DNA of 64,000 bases from assembly GCF_016724845.1 (NCBI RefSeq), contig NZ_CP068082.1:1860001-1924000 (forward strand), written 5' to 3'. A model generated the notes under the pieces. It did no database searches. It was not told the DNA's origin and was given only the letters and a program-made list of their open reading frames with translations. The translations under genes were made by a program, and so were the position numbers. Shown here piece after piece: positions 26,783 through 36,234 of the stretch; position 1 is the stretch's first letter, and every line of letters begins with the position of its first letter. This DNA comes from Sphingobacterium spiritivorum (GTDB taxonomy: Bacteria; Bacteroidota; Bacteroidia; Sphingobacteriales; Sphingobacteriaceae).

Positions 26783-29700
26783 TTAAAATCCAACGACTAT
26801 GTTAAAACCAAAAGTGCGGGTTGAAGGGAATTGAGCCACCTCAAATCCTTTCACTATATCTGTACCGCTCAATGTTCCGAATTCCGGATCAAAGATCGGC
26901 CAGCCCGACCAGATAAATAAATTACGGCCATATACCCCTACTGTTGCGCGCTGGATTTTCAGACGCTTAGTAAGATCTTTATTCAATGTATAATCAAAGC
27001 GAGCTTCACGGAACTTAATAAAGTCTGTAGAAAAAACACTTCCTTCCGCATTATCCTGACCATAGTGTGAGCGGTAATATTCATCGATATTTTTGGCAAT
27101 TACATCATTTTTACGATAAGTCCCGTCCGGATTCTGAATAACCCCGTTACCTATGATCCCGTTATATCTTCCCGGCAAAGTATTCGTAGTTTTACCCTGT
27201 TCAGCCAGTTTGTAATGAGACAGTGAATGAGATACTCCTCCAAACTGCGCATCAAACAACACACTTAGTTTAAATCCTTTATAACTGAAATCACTGCCGA
27301 TACTGGCTCTGCCCTTAGGAATAGTATTACCTAAGTAGATGATCTCATCAGACAATAACGCATATCCAGTATTTGCATCATAAACTACTTGTCCGTCCGG
27401 AGATCGTTTGTAACCGTATCCATACAAGTCGCCCATACTTCCTCCTACTTTTGCGACAAGCTGGCCACCAGCTACCGGCCCGGTCTGTATTACTATAGAG
27501 CTATCTGGCAGATTGTCTATCCTGTTGGTGTTACGTGTAAATGTGGCAAACATATTCCAGTTAAAACCCTCTTTATTCTGAACAGGTTTACCATTCAGAC
27601 CGATTTCCAGCCCCCTGTTGCTTACTGCTCCGGCATTGATAACATATCTTCTGTATCCTGTAGATGGATCTACATAGCGTAATAAGTGCTGATCTTTTGT
27701 TTCACTCTTATATAAAGCAACATCAATTCCTAAGCGGCTCTTGAAAAACCGTAAATCCGCACCGACCTCATATGAATTTGTTTTCAAAGGCTTCAACCCA
27801 CCATTTCCAAGAGTAGTTGGCATTTGAAGTCCACCTGAATAAAGACTTCCTGCTGTTTCATAAGAGTATCCTGTCAGATAAGGATCTGTACCCCCACTAC
27901 CAACTCCAGCTATGGAAGCCCTGAATTTGGCATAATTGATCTGTTTAGGAAGTGTAAAATACTCTGAAGCGATAAAACTCAGGTTCACAGAAGGATAGAA
28001 AAATCCCAGGTTTTTATCCGGCATATCGACAGAAGCCAATGTACTTGACCAATCCTGACGTCCTGTAACATCAAAGAATAAATAGTCTTTGTAACTTGCT
28101 GTAAGTAATGCATAAAGTGAATTTACTTCAAATTTGGAAGAATAAGGGCGGGCATCCAAAGGGCCCTTTGCATTCGCAAATGTATACACACCCGGGAAGG
28201 TCAGTGAATCTGCACGTAACTCTTCTTTTTTGTATTTATTCTGCATGCGGCTTCCCCCTAAAGTGGCAGACACATTCCAGTCCTTATTGATTTTTTTGTC
28301 ATACTTTAACAGGAAGTCGATTGTATTTTCATTAGAAAAGATACTCTGTGTCCTGAAACTCCCCTGTGTCAGCTTACTACCAGCATCAAATGGACGCTCC
28401 TGCGCTCTGTCTTCATAAGCAAAGTCAATAGCCGATCTCAGTTGCAAGCTCCATTCTTTATTAAACTGGTAGCTAGCCTGTACATTTCCGGTTACCCCCT
28501 GACGATTGGACCTGTTGATAAACTCATTCGAGATCGCATATGGATTTTCAGGATAAGAACTAAACGGATATCTGATCTTAAGCCCCTCTTCTCCCGGACG
28601 CCAGTAATCTTTTAACCAATTCAGATCTGCATTTGGCTGCCAGAATATAAACCAGTACATCAGTGACTGATTACCATACCCCGCACCGGGGAGGTTATCA
28701 CTCCATTTATTGGTATAATTGATTTTGGAACTGATAGTTAACTTATCGCTTACTTTTGAATTGACAGATAATGCTACTGTATTTCTTTTGAAGCCAGTAT
28801 TGGGCAGAATCCAGGAATTATTAACATTTGTTGCTGAAAAACGTGCCGTTGTTCTGTCTGTACCACCATCTATACTGACAGAATTGGTATAGGTACGTCC
28901 TACTTCGAAAATATCTCTGATTTGATTTTTATAAGGTACCCATGGAGTACGTTCCTTTCCTGTCGTATTGGTCAGAGGATCATACTGAAAGAACATCTGT
29001 CCGTCAAACTTAGGTCCGTAGGCCGAACTCGTTCCGCTTGTACTTGTACCATCGGCAGTTGTACCATAAGAGTAATAATCCGAACCATCTAAACCCTGCC
29101 CGTACTCATATTGCATATCAGGCCAGCGGTTTACACTTTCAAATGCGGTATTTGAATTTACAGTAACTCCTATTCCCTTTTTACCTTTTGAGCCGGATTT
29201 TGTAGTAATAATAATTGCACCGCTGGCCCCTCTGGCACCATAGAGTGCTGCAGCACCCGGACCTTTCAGTACCGTCACATTTTCGATATCTTCCGGATTG
29301 ATGTCATCAATACCCGATCCGTAATCTGCCGGCATATTATCTGCTGCAGTTCCGTAAGCACTCTCCCCGCCTATTGCGGTCTTACGTCCGCTACCATTAC
29401 TTACAACAATACCATCAACGATAATCAAAGCACCCGGATCACCATTCAGATTGGATTCTCCGCGGAGAATAATCTTTGTAGACCCAGTAGGACCCGAATT
29501 GGAACGCATCAGATTGACACCCGCTACTTTTCCGGACAGGGCATCTGTCCAGTTGTTGGAAAGTGCATCTGTGAATTGTTCTCCTTTAACTACTGTCGCG
29601 GAATACCCCAATGCTTTCTCATCCCTTTTAATCCCCAATGCGGTAACAACAACTTCAGACAAAGCAGTTTCATTTGGTTGCAGACTGATCGTCAGATTAT

Positions 29701-30031
29701 TATTCTCCTTATTGATCGTTTGATTGTAAGTAGTATATCCTATACCACGGAACGAGACCTGTGTTCCTTTAAGAACTGAAAAGCTAAACTTTCCATTTTC
29801 ATCCGTCTTACCGATAGATTTATTACCGGCCAGTATAGTTACCCCCTCTACCGGATTACCATTGACAGCATCCTTTACGACTCCTTTGATATCAAAGAGT
29901 TCTTGTTCTACAGCTTTGACAGGGACGGCATTGGCCGATATCGCTTCTGCTATCCCGTCCTGAAATGCTCCAAAACAGAAAAGAAGAAGAAAGAGAGCTT
30001 TCTTCAAATTCGAAATGTAGAATTCTTTCAT
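26783..30031 (-). CDS. SusC/RagA-family TonB-linked outer-membrane transporter
   Basis: 1082 aa. Signal region KALFLLLFCFGAFQDGIAEA, then a carboxypeptidase-like regulatory domain (FDIKGVVKDAVNGNPVEGVT, about 46-115), a plug domain with the SusC signature ALSEVVVTALGIKRDEKALG, and a C-terminal 22-strand-type barrel ending in F (FNIVVGF). It is energised by TonB and works with the downstream SusD-like lipoprotein. No ECF sigma/anti-sigma pair or hybrid sensor adjoins it, unlike many Sus-type loci. Confidence 0.95.
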   Translation of the reverse strand: MKEFYISNLKKALFLLLFCFGAFQDGIAEAISANAVPVKAVEQELFDIKGVVKDAVNGNPVEGVTILAGNKSIGKTDENGKFSFSVLKGTQVSFRGIGYTTYNQTINKENNNLTISLQPNETALSEVVVTALGIKRDEKALGYSATVVKGEQFTDALSNNWTDALSGKVAGVNLMRSNSGPTGSTKIILRGESNLNGDPGALIIVDGIVVSNGSGRKTAIGGESAYGTAADNMPADYGSGIDDINPEDIENVTVLKGPGAAALYGARGASGAIIITTKSGSKGKKGIGVTVNSNTAFESVNRWPDMQYEYGQGLDGSDYYSYGTTADGTSTSGTSSAYGPKFDGQMFFQYDPLTNTTGKERTPWVPYKNQIRDIFEVGRTYTNSVSIDGGTDRTTARFSATNVNNSWILPNTGFKRNTVALSVNSKVSDKLTISSKINYTNKWSDNLPGAGYGNQSLMYWFIFWQPNADLNWLKDYWRPGEEGLKIRYPFSSYPENPYAISNEFINRSNRQGVTGNVQASYQFNKEWSLQLRSAIDFAYEDRAQERPFDAGSKLTQGSFRTQSIFSNENTIDFLLKYDKKINKDWNVSATLGGSRMQNKYKKEELRADSLTFPGVYTFANAKGPLDARPYSSKFEVNSLYALLTASYKDYLFFDVTGRQDWSSTLASVDMPDKNLGFFYPSVNLSFIASEYFTLPKQINYAKFRASIAGVGSGGTDPYLTGYSYETAGSLYSGGLQMPTTLGNGGLKPLKTNSYEVGADLRFFKSRLGIDVALYKSETKDQHLLRYVDPSTGYRRYVINAGAVSNRGLEIGLNGKPVQNKEGFNWNMFATFTRNTNRIDNLPDSSIVIQTGPVAGGQLVAKVGGSMGDLYGYGYKRSPDGQVVYDANTGYALLSDEIIYLGNTIPKGRASIGSDFSYKGFKLSVLFDAQFGGVSHSLSHYKLAEQGKTTNTLPGRYNGIIGNGVIQNPDGTYRKNDVIAKNIDEYYRSHYGQDNAEGSVFSTDFIKFREARFDYTLNKDLTKRLKIQRATVGVYGRNLFIWSGWPIFDPEFGTLSGTDIVKGFEVAQFPSTRTFGFNIVVGF

Positions 30032-30362
30032 AGTATAAATTGGATTTAGTTTTGTTTACTTTTACTAAAACTTACGTTTGGTTATTTTTAGTTTTGATTG
30101 GTTATTCAAAACAAATATATAATAACAATTGACATTTTCATCAAATAAATTTGTCAAAAGATTTATACGATTGTGTTGATTTGAAGAGACTGACATGCTG
30201 AGTAAATTAAATAAAGGCCTTTTTTTATAATAAAAAAGCAATTTTCAAGGCAGCACAAAGGTTCAATTCTAATATTAAGACAATATTAAATTCAAATTAA
30301 CATTTTATAAAAACTTCATGAATACGTAACTTTTATATGGACAATAAAAGTAAATGAAAGAA
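30032..30362. other. Long leader/promoter region of the SusC operon
   Basis: No gene seen. On the minus strand TATATTTG (30119-30112) is a good -7 box; CAAA at 30142-30145 (TTTG on the minus strand) is 22 bp further, slightly wide for a -33 box. That would leave a leader of about 75 nt. The rest is AT-rich. Confidence 0.4.
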
Positions 30363-30391
30363 AAAGAGCTTATCTTTTGGATAAGCTCTTT
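30363..30391. terminator. Terminator of the M28 peptidase gene
   Basis: Perfect 12-bp stem AAAGAGCTTATC / GATAAGCTCTTT with a loop of five bases; A-runs and T-runs flank it so it may work in both directions. It follows the peptidase stop at 30411 on the minus strand. Confidence 0.8.
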
Positions 30392-30410
30392 ACACAATTA
30401 TTATTTTCTG

Positions 30411-31853
30411 TTACCAAACCCAATCTCCCGAAATCCGAAGAGGAGTTTCCAGTTGATGTTCTTTAAGATAGTTTTTCAATACATCTCCTGACAGTATTGT
30501 CACAGGCAGATTATCCTCATTAGCAAGTGAATATGCCAATATTAATCCATTCTTAGTGGTTTGTTTCATTCCATCCTCAGAAACCAGGCTGAACACATCA
30601 CCGTCAGAATGGTAATATAAACCGGCATTATTGGGGAGTTTGTCTCCAGCTCCTCCGGCATAGGGTATCCCTTTTAATAAAAATGGCTGATGATCACTAT
30701 GCAACCAGGCCCCCGAAACAAAGATATTTTTAAATGTTGGATCGGCTTTAGCATACCACTCTCCCCACTTCGCAAAAAGTTCTTTTACCTCAGAACGGGA
30801 ACTGAAAAAACCGGTTGGAGCATTTGTCATATCATAATTAATCATATAACGTACTTTTTCCAGCTTTTGCTTCTTCAACAGGTTATCGACAAAAGCTTTG
30901 GATCCCAGCAACCCCTGTTCTTCACCCATAAACAGTACAAATTGCACCGTCCGCTCCGTCTTCAGTTGTAATTTTGCAAATGCCCGGATCATATCCAATA
31001 CGGCAAATGCACCTATCCCATTATCAATTGCGCCTGTTGCAAGATCCCAGCTATCCAGATGTCCGCCGACTATAATTTTTTCATCCGGAAATTTTGCACC
31101 CCTGAAAGTTGCAATAATGTTTCTTGCCTGTATCATTCCGGCCTCATTTTTCATATGAATACGTACTGCCCCCTTCGCTCCCTTCTTCAACTCTTCCTTC
31201 CATTTCATACCATCCTCCAGACCTATGCATATGGCAGGAATCTTAATCAGTTCCCCATCAATGGATGCTGTTCCGGTCAATAAAACATTTCCCTTAACCT
31301 GATTAATAAATATAATCCCTGTAGCACCATACTTACAGGCAATGGCTGTCTTCTCTGATCGATGCAGAGAACCAGTTCCAGCCGGAGAACCAGGCAATAC
31401 GCCCAGATAAACCAAAGCTACTTTCCCTTTTATACTGTTTCCGGCTTTTACATAATCCTCTTCCAGTCCGTTTCCAAGATCCGCAACTGATGCTTCTACA
31501 TCGCTGCTAACGGGAGCATGTGCCAGACTGACGGCTTTTACAGGTCTGAAATCTTTTGTATTTGTCTTTATCTCGACACGTAATGGCCCCCGGTTCCACC
31601 CTCTGGCATCAAAAGGTTGAAATTCCACCTGCACACCGTACGACTTAATAAGGTCATACACGTACTGCTCAGCTTTACGTCCATTTTCTGAACCCGTCAG
31701 CCGATGTCCGATTGTGGAGGTGATATGACGGAGATTATGATATCCCTCGTAGTGATGATCTACTTCATCAATAATTTGCTTGTACGTTGCCGCATAATCC
31801 TGTGCATATACAGGACCGACAAATAAAAAAAGAAGAAAAAGGAGACGATTCAT
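30411..31853 (-). CDS. Secreted M28-family metallopeptidase
   Basis: 480 aa. Signal peptide MNRLLFLLFLFVGPVYA then Q. A PA-type insert lies around residues 110-220, followed by the M28 zinc core: GGHLDSWDLATGAIDNGIG (metal His and Asp), FMGEEQGLLGS (catalytic and metal Glu) and a late LHSDHQPFLLKGIP (His). The layout matches carboxypeptidase Q-like dipeptidases. Probably periplasmic peptide degradation. It lies upstream of the SusC operon on the same strand but is separated by a strong terminator, so no operon link is implied. Confidence 0.92.
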   Translation of the reverse strand: MNRLLFLLFLFVGPVYAQDYAATYKQIIDEVDHHYEGYHNLRHITSTIGHRLTGSENGRKAEQYVYDLIKSYGVQVEFQPFDARGWNRGPLRVEIKTNTKDFRPVKAVSLAHAPVSSDVEASVADLGNGLEEDYVKAGNSIKGKVALVYLGVLPGSPAGTGSLHRSEKTAIACKYGATGIIFINQVKGNVLLTGTASIDGELIKIPAICIGLEDGMKWKEELKKGAKGAVRIHMKNEAGMIQARNIIATFRGAKFPDEKIIVGGHLDSWDLATGAIDNGIGAFAVLDMIRAFAKLQLKTERTVQFVLFMGEEQGLLGSKAFVDNLLKKQKLEKVRYMINYDMTNAPTGFFSSRSEVKELFAKWGEWYAKADPTFKNIFVSGAWLHSDHQPFLLKGIPYAGGAGDKLPNNAGLYYHSDGDVFSLVSEDGMKQTTKNGLILAYSLANEDNLPVTILSGDVLKNYLKEHQLETPLRISGDWVW

Positions 31854-31861
31854 ATTGAAAT

Positions 31862-31893
31862 AAAAAAGGAGGTCATTATTTACCTCCTTTAAA
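31862..31893. terminator. Terminator of trmB
   Basis: AAAGGAGGT (31865-31873) pairs with ACCTCCTTT (31882-31890) across 8 nt, with A/T runs on both sides. On the minus strand it follows the trmB stop at 31923 and lies just upstream of the peptidase start. Confidence 0.75.
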
Positions 31894-31922
31894 GTTACAA
31901 TTTCTATAAAAATTATGCAGGA

Positions 31923-32576
31923 CTATTTTTTAAATGTCCACCTTACATAATTGATATTCTTGTTATGTGCCAGATACTTCTTCTCATAGTACGTCTTTAT
32001 AGACAGTACATCATCCACAAGTTCTGAATGATAAAGATCATCGGTCTGTACTTCTTTCTTTAAGCCAAGAAGATCAATCTGTTCTAATGTATAGGCATAA
32101 AACCCGTCATTATCAGTTTTCAAATGCATCAGACCATCGGGTTTCATAATATATTGGTAGCGTTCCAAAAATTTAGGATTCGTTAATCTCTTCTTTTCAC
32201 GGCTTTCCTGAGGCTGAGGATCAGGAAAAGTTATCCAGATTTCATCTACCTCGTTCTCTTCGAAATGCTCCAGTATGGTTTCGATTTGGATTCTCAAAAA
32301 TCCGACATTTTCGATACCCTCTTCAAGAGCAGTTTTCGCTCCTCTCCAGATTCTGTTGCCTTTATAATCTATTCCGATAAAATTCTTTTGTGGAAACAGC
32401 TTGGCAAGATTGACTGTATATTCTCCTTTTCCACAGGCCAGTTCCAATACAATCGGATTGTTATTACCAAAATGTTGAGTGCACCATTTGCCTTTTAAAT
32501 CCTTTCCTTCATCCAATTGTACAACATTTTTGAACGTGGAGACTTCCGCAAATTTCCTTAACTTATCTTTACCCAT
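31923..32576 (-). CDS. trmB: tRNA (guanine-N7)-methyltransferase
   Basis: 217 aa. SAM-binding ELACGKGEYTVNLAKLFP, FIGIDYKGNRIWRGAK and ITFPDPQPQESREKKRL, the conserved TrmB motifs. It methylates G46 of tRNA. ATG 32576 with a well-formed promoter 17 bp upstream. It is preceded by an unrelated gene on the same strand at 32651. Confidence 0.95.
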   Translation of the reverse strand: MGKDKLRKFAEVSTFKNVVQLDEGKDLKGKWCTQHFGNNNPIVLELACGKGEYTVNLAKLFPQKNFIGIDYKGNRIWRGAKTALEEGIENVGFLRIQIETILEHFEENEVDEIWITFPDPQPQESREKKRLTNPKFLERYQYIMKPDGLMHLKTDNDGFYAYTLEQIDLLGLKKEVQTDDLYHSELVDDVLSIKTYYEKKYLAHNKNINYVRWTFKK

Positions 32577-32592
32577 TTTAAAAAAATATGGG

Positions 32593-32623
32593 CAAAAATA
32601 AGGTTAAAATCATAGAAGTCAAA
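32593..32623 (-). promoter_or_regulatory. Promoter of trmB
   Basis: On the minus strand: TTTG (32623-32620), 19-bp spacer, TATTTTTG (32600-32593). Confidence 0.65.
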
Positions 32624-32650
32624 TCTTACAGGCAAAAAGTGAGCTGAAAC

Positions 32651-33169
32651 TTAGTAAGTTTCACTATCAGGAGGGATACCAAAGTGAGGCGCATCTTCAT
32701 CCATCACTGGTTTAATTTTCTTTTCTTTCTTTTTCCCGGGACGGATATAATCAGACAGTTTGGATATTGCAGAAGATATCTTGTCTTTGTTTACCTGACC
32801 AATAGCTGTCTCAGATGCAAGTAAAACAAGAGCTTTTTTAAGCCATCCTGCCCTTTTCAGAAAAAATTTATTTAAGAGAAAAGGAACACCTATTCGCAAT
32901 GCTTTTGTCGCCCATCCTCCGCCTTCACCTTCTTCGGTTGTTTTGTGTCCTGAAGATGAAAATAACTGGGTGACAATATCAACACCAGGAATACGGGAAG
33001 TAATGGACCTGAATAAACGTACAGGTGCTTCTATTTTCCTATTTAACAAATGATACTGATCCTTTAAATAGGCTTCCTGCTCAAACTTCAGCTCATTGAG
33101 CCGTGCTATTTCAGCTTTTAGCTCGGTAAGATTATTTATTTTTAAAGGTTTCCTCATTACGTTTTCCAT
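32651..33169 (-). CDS. Hypothetical basic protein, partner of the holin-like gene
   Basis: 172 aa of no recognised family. The first 50 residues are a charged, probably coiled helix (LTELKAEIARLNELKFEQEAY region). A segment at about 95-130 (ALRIGVPFLLNKFFLKRAGW and KALVLLASETAIG) is amphipathic or weakly membrane-associated. The C-terminus is Lys-rich and then acidic. The start overlaps the end of the holin-like gene, so the two are probably translated together. It likely acts at the inner membrane or envelope; function unknown. An ATG at 33157 is an alternative. Confidence 0.75.
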   Translation of the reverse strand: MENVMRKPLKINNLTELKAEIARLNELKFEQEAYLKDQYHLLNRKIEAPVRLFRSITSRIPGVDIVTQLFSSSGHKTTEEGEGGGWATKALRIGVPFLLNKFFLKRAGWLKKALVLLASETAIGQVNKDKISSAISKLSDYIRPGKKKEKKIKPVMDEDAPHFGIPPDSETY

Positions 33170-33548
33170 TTTCAGATTTTACATCTTCCTCATCCTCTTC
33201 ATTCCATTTCCCCAATAGTTTTCGGATAGAAAGATCCATAAATTTAGCCTCCAGTTTTGTCTCTGTCAGTCGAACGATTACCACCAGTAGAATGAAAATA
33301 CCACCAGTAGCTAAAAAGCCTAGAGCATTACTGTTCATTAGTTCTCCTAAATAAAATGCAAAAGCCAGACTCAGGAAAAACACAATAAAAAGCGTCAATA
33401 CAACTTTACTGATATCCAAGATAAGACTACCCAGCATACGTGATCCGCGGGCAATAGCCTTAAGCTTTAGAAGCTCAATTTGCGAATCCAGGTATTCTTT
33501 TGACTTTTGAAAAGTACCGGAAAGGGAAAATTTTTGTTCTTCGTCCAT
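33132..33548 (-). CDS. Phage holin-family (Phage_holin_3_6/DUF1469-like) membrane protein
   Basis: 138 aa. An N-terminal helix (FQKSKEYLDSQIELLKLKAI) precedes two membrane segments (about 45-70 and 77-97: VVLTLFIVFFLSLAFAFYLG and GFLATGGIFILLVVIVRL). This is the usual size and topology of the chromosomal holin-like family found with YtxH proteins. No phage genes are nearby, so it is a resident envelope protein, not a lysis gene. C-terminus charged and acidic. Confidence 0.82.
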   Translation of the reverse strand: MDEEQKFSLSGTFQKSKEYLDSQIELLKLKAIARGSRMLGSLILDISKVVLTLFIVFFLSLAFAFYLGELMNSNALGFLATGGIFILLVVIVRLTETKLEAKFMDLSIRKLLGKWNEEDEEDVKSENGKRNEETFKNK

Positions 33549-33582
33549 GCATTCAATGTTTAACAGAAAGGTATATGACCGT

Positions 33583-33610
33583 TATAAAAAGATTACCTGT
33601 ATCAGTAATC
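33583..33610 (-). terminator. Possible terminator after the YtxH gene
   Basis: On the minus strand GATTAC pairs with GTAATC (33610-33591) and is followed by CTTTTTAT. A second hairpin (CCTGAGAAT/ATTCTCAGG, about 33610-33634) sits directly upstream. Confidence 0.5.
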
Positions 33611-33712
33611 CTGAGAATATGTTGAAATTCTCAGGCCGGCCATCTTCTGTAACCAACCACATACCTTCCATAAAAATTTAAAAAATTAAAAAAGCAGTAT
33701 GCTTTCTTATAT

Positions 33713-33982
33713 TCACGCATGCTCTTCCAGCTCTCCTTCTACAGAGTGTCCGGCTTTATTTATTTTAGATTTGACTGCTGCTACAACTTTATCTTTAAAG
33801 TCATTCAATTGGTCAAATTGTTCTTCTGCTCTTTCCTTTAAAGCATCTCCCAGATCAGAAAGAGATTCGTTAATTTTATCTCTTGTTTCAGAACCTTTTT
33901 CAGGAGCAAACAATACACCTAAAACTGCCCCAGCCGCAAGACCTGCCAACAAAGCAGCTACTATTTTACCGTTATCATTCAT
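33713..33982 (-). CDS. YtxH domain-containing protein
   Basis: 89 aa. One N-terminal glycine/alanine-rich membrane segment (IVAALLAGLAAGAVLGVLFAP, about 6-27) followed by PEKGSETRDKI and a long amphipathic helix, the classic YtxH pattern. These proteins are general stress or envelope proteins of unknown mechanism. It lies upstream of the holin-like and basic-protein genes on the same strand, separated by about 165 bp that include hairpins. Confidence 0.88.
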   Translation of the reverse strand: MNDNGKIVAALLAGLAAGAVLGVLFAPEKGSETRDKINESLSDLGDALKERAEEQFDQLNDFKDKVVAAVKSKINKAGHSVEGELEEHA

Positions 33983-34158
33983 GATTTTTAATTTTAATTG
34001 CTGTTAATGATTCTACGTGTTACTTACTAAACAAGTGAAATAGCAAATCGTTTGCCAAACACCCGATTTTTAATTCATTTATGATGAAATTTCTTCCTTT
34101 TCAAAATACAAAATTTATCGATTCTCAACAAGTTTATTTTTCTAAAAGCCTTAACAGC

Positions 34159-34189
34159 TTGCAGTTTCATTAATATTTTATTAACTTTA
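34159..34189 (+). promoter_or_regulatory. Probable promoter of the YifB gene
   Basis: TTG (34159-34161), 20-bp spacer, TAACTTTA (34182-34189); the last base differs from the TAnnTTTG consensus. ATG lies 22 bp downstream. Confidence 0.45.
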
Positions 34190-34211
34190 GAGAAACCACA
34201 CTGACTAAATT

Positions 34212-35750
34212 ATGCTCGTAAAAACCTACTGCAGTGCCGTTTATGGCATTCAGGCCACCACTATTACCGTTGAAGTAAATATATCCCCGGGGGTAAAGTA
34301 TTATATCGTGGGTCTTCCTGACAATGCTGTCAAAGAAAGCCTTCAGCGTATTGAAACAGCTATATCTTCCAGCGGATACCGTATGCCACGACAAAAAATA
34401 GTGGTTAATCTTGCTCCGGCAGATATCCGCAAAGAAGGATCTTCCTATGATCTGGCCATTGCGACTGCTATTCTTGCCGCTTCCGGACAGATGACAGATG
34501 ACAAAATGGACCAATATGTCATATTGGGAGAACTTTCGCTAGACGGGAAAGTACAACCTGTCAAAGGATCGCTTCCCATAGCCGTACAGGCAGCCAAAGA
34601 TGGATTCAAAGGCGTGATCCTTCCGAGAGCCAATGCCAGAGAAGCAGCTATTGTAGAAGGACTGGAGGTATTGGGAGTGGAATCATTTAAGGATGTTATT
34701 GATTTCTTTGATCAGAAGAAGATGCTCGAAGCAACACATGTTAATATCAACGATGAATTTCTCCGGAATATTAATAACTACGATGCAGATTTTGCAGAAG
34801 TGAAGGGGCAGGAAAACATCAAGCGTGCGCTTGAAATAGCTGCAGCAGGTGGACATAATGTCATTCTTATTGGTCCGCCCGGTTCAGGGAAAACTATGCT
34901 CGCCAAGCGTCTTCCTACTATATTACCGCCACTCACAATTGACGAATCTTTAGAAACAACAAAAATTCACTCTGTTGCAGGCCAACTTCCGGTCACCGGA
35001 TCTCTTATGACTGTAAGGCCCTTTCGTGCTCCGCACCACACCATATCCGATGTTGCATTAGTTGGCGGAGGTGCCCAGCCTCAACCCGGTGAGATTTCGC
35101 TTTCTCACAACGGTGTCCTCTTTCTTGATGAGCTACCTGAATTCAAACGCTCTGTATTAGAAGTTATGCGTCAGCCTCTGGAATCCCGGACCATTACCAT
35201 ATCCCGGGCCAGATTTTCCGTTGATTATCCGGCGAGTTTTATGCTTATCGCTGCAATGAATCCCTGTCCCTGTGGATTCTATAATCATCCGGAAAAAGAA
35301 TGTATCTGCGCCAAAAATATAGTGAAGAGATATCTGAGCAAAATATCAGGCCCTTTATTAGATCGTATTGATCTGCATGTGGAAGTTACACCGGTCGATT
35401 TCAAAGAACTCTCCTCTGTCCGGATCGCAGAGAAAAGCGCTGTTATCCGCGAGCGTGTAATAAAGGCACGCCATATACAGTTACAACGGTTTGCTGATTT
35501 ACAAACCATACACAGTAACGCACAAATGAGCACAAAAACAGTTCGTGAAGTATGTATGCTGGATGAAACGGGAACACAACTACTCAAAACAGCGATGGAC
35601 AGACTTGGTCTGTCAGCAAGAGCTTATGACCGCATTCTGAAAGTAGCCCGTACAATAGCTGATATGGAGGAATCTGCAGATATACGAAATGAACATCTTG
35701 CGGAGGCCATTCACTTCAGAAGCCTGGATAGAGAGAACTGGGCGGGTTAG
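34212..35750 (+). CDS. YifB family Mg-chelatase-like AAA ATPase
   Basis: 512 aa. N-terminal ChlI-like domain (GLPDNAVKESLQRIETAI, LAPADIRKEGSSYDLAIA), central Mg-chelatase AAA+ with Walker A GPPGSGKTMLAKRLP and Walker B FLDELPEFKR, and a C-terminal Mg-chelatase domain. YifB/ComM homologues in other bacteria help branch migration during natural transformation; whether that holds here is inference. It ends convergently, overlapping the stop of the lipoprotein gene by 4 bp. Confidence 0.93.
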   Translation: MLVKTYCSAVYGIQATTITVEVNISPGVKYYIVGLPDNAVKESLQRIETAISSSGYRMPRQKIVVNLAPADIRKEGSSYDLAIATAILAASGQMTDDKMDQYVILGELSLDGKVQPVKGSLPIAVQAAKDGFKGVILPRANAREAAIVEGLEVLGVESFKDVIDFFDQKKMLEATHVNINDEFLRNINNYDADFAEVKGQENIKRALEIAAAGGHNVILIGPPGSGKTMLAKRLPTILPPLTIDESLETTKIHSVAGQLPVTGSLMTVRPFRAPHHTISDVALVGGGAQPQPGEISLSHNGVLFLDELPEFKRSVLEVMRQPLESRTITISRARFSVDYPASFMLIAAMNPCPCGFYNHPEKECICAKNIVKRYLSKISGPLLDRIDLHVEVTPVDFKELSSVRIAEKSAVIRERVIKARHIQLQRFADLQTIHSNAQMSTKTVREVCMLDETGTQLLKTAMDRLGLSARAYDRILKVARTIADMEESADIRNEHLAEAIHFRSLDRENWAG

Positions 35751-36175
35751 TTGTCCCGGCTTTTACGCCATTCCTCCAATGTAAGGTAATCTCCGCTAAC
35801 CACATCCATCACCTCAATATCTCCGCAGGTAGCTTTGTTAACGTAGAAATGATAGTAAGGTTCGTATCGTAATTCTCCGTTAAAGCCAGCAGTTACTGTA
35901 TACACCTGTTTGCCATTGACATCTGCACTGTCTACCATAAAAGAAATATTAGGTTTATCAGCGAATAGGGAATCCAAAACAGCTTTCTGCTCTTTGATCT
36001 CCTCTAGCTCATTTAGCTTTCTGACGACAGCCTCTACGCTACAACCATCTGCTTTGGCAATATGCGCAATAGCCACATTTTTAGTTTTGGATTTATCACT
36101 TCCGCCTGAACCGCCCGAATTACAGGATGACAATAGCAATACAAAGAAAAAAGACAGGGTTATGATTTTTGTCAT
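35747..36175 (-). CDS. Hypothetical lipoprotein
   Basis: 142 aa. Lipobox LLLSSC near residue 18, then a Gly/Ser linker (NSGGSGGSDKS) as often seen in exported Bacteroidota lipoproteins. The remainder (about 40-142) is mixed alpha/beta, with two further cysteines (DGCSVEAV and ATCGDIEV) that could form a disulfide. No family recognised. The 3' end overlaps yifB tail-to-tail by 4 bp. Confidence 0.75.
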   Translation of the reverse strand: MTKIITLSFFFVLLLSSCNSGGSGGSDKSKTKNVAIAHIAKADGCSVEAVVRKLNELEEIKEQKAVLDSLFADKPNISFMVDSADVNGKQVYTVTAGFNGELRYEPYYHFYVNKATCGDIEVMDVVSGDYLTLEEWRKSRDN

Positions 36176-36234
36176 AATAAGTGTGAATTAGATTTTACAG
36201 CTGTAAATATTGGTATAATCAAAAGATTCCGATT

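Noticed and set aside
33132..33548. Prophage remnant (holin)
   Set aside because: No endolysin, structural or integrase gene nearby; the pairing with YtxH is chromosomal in style.
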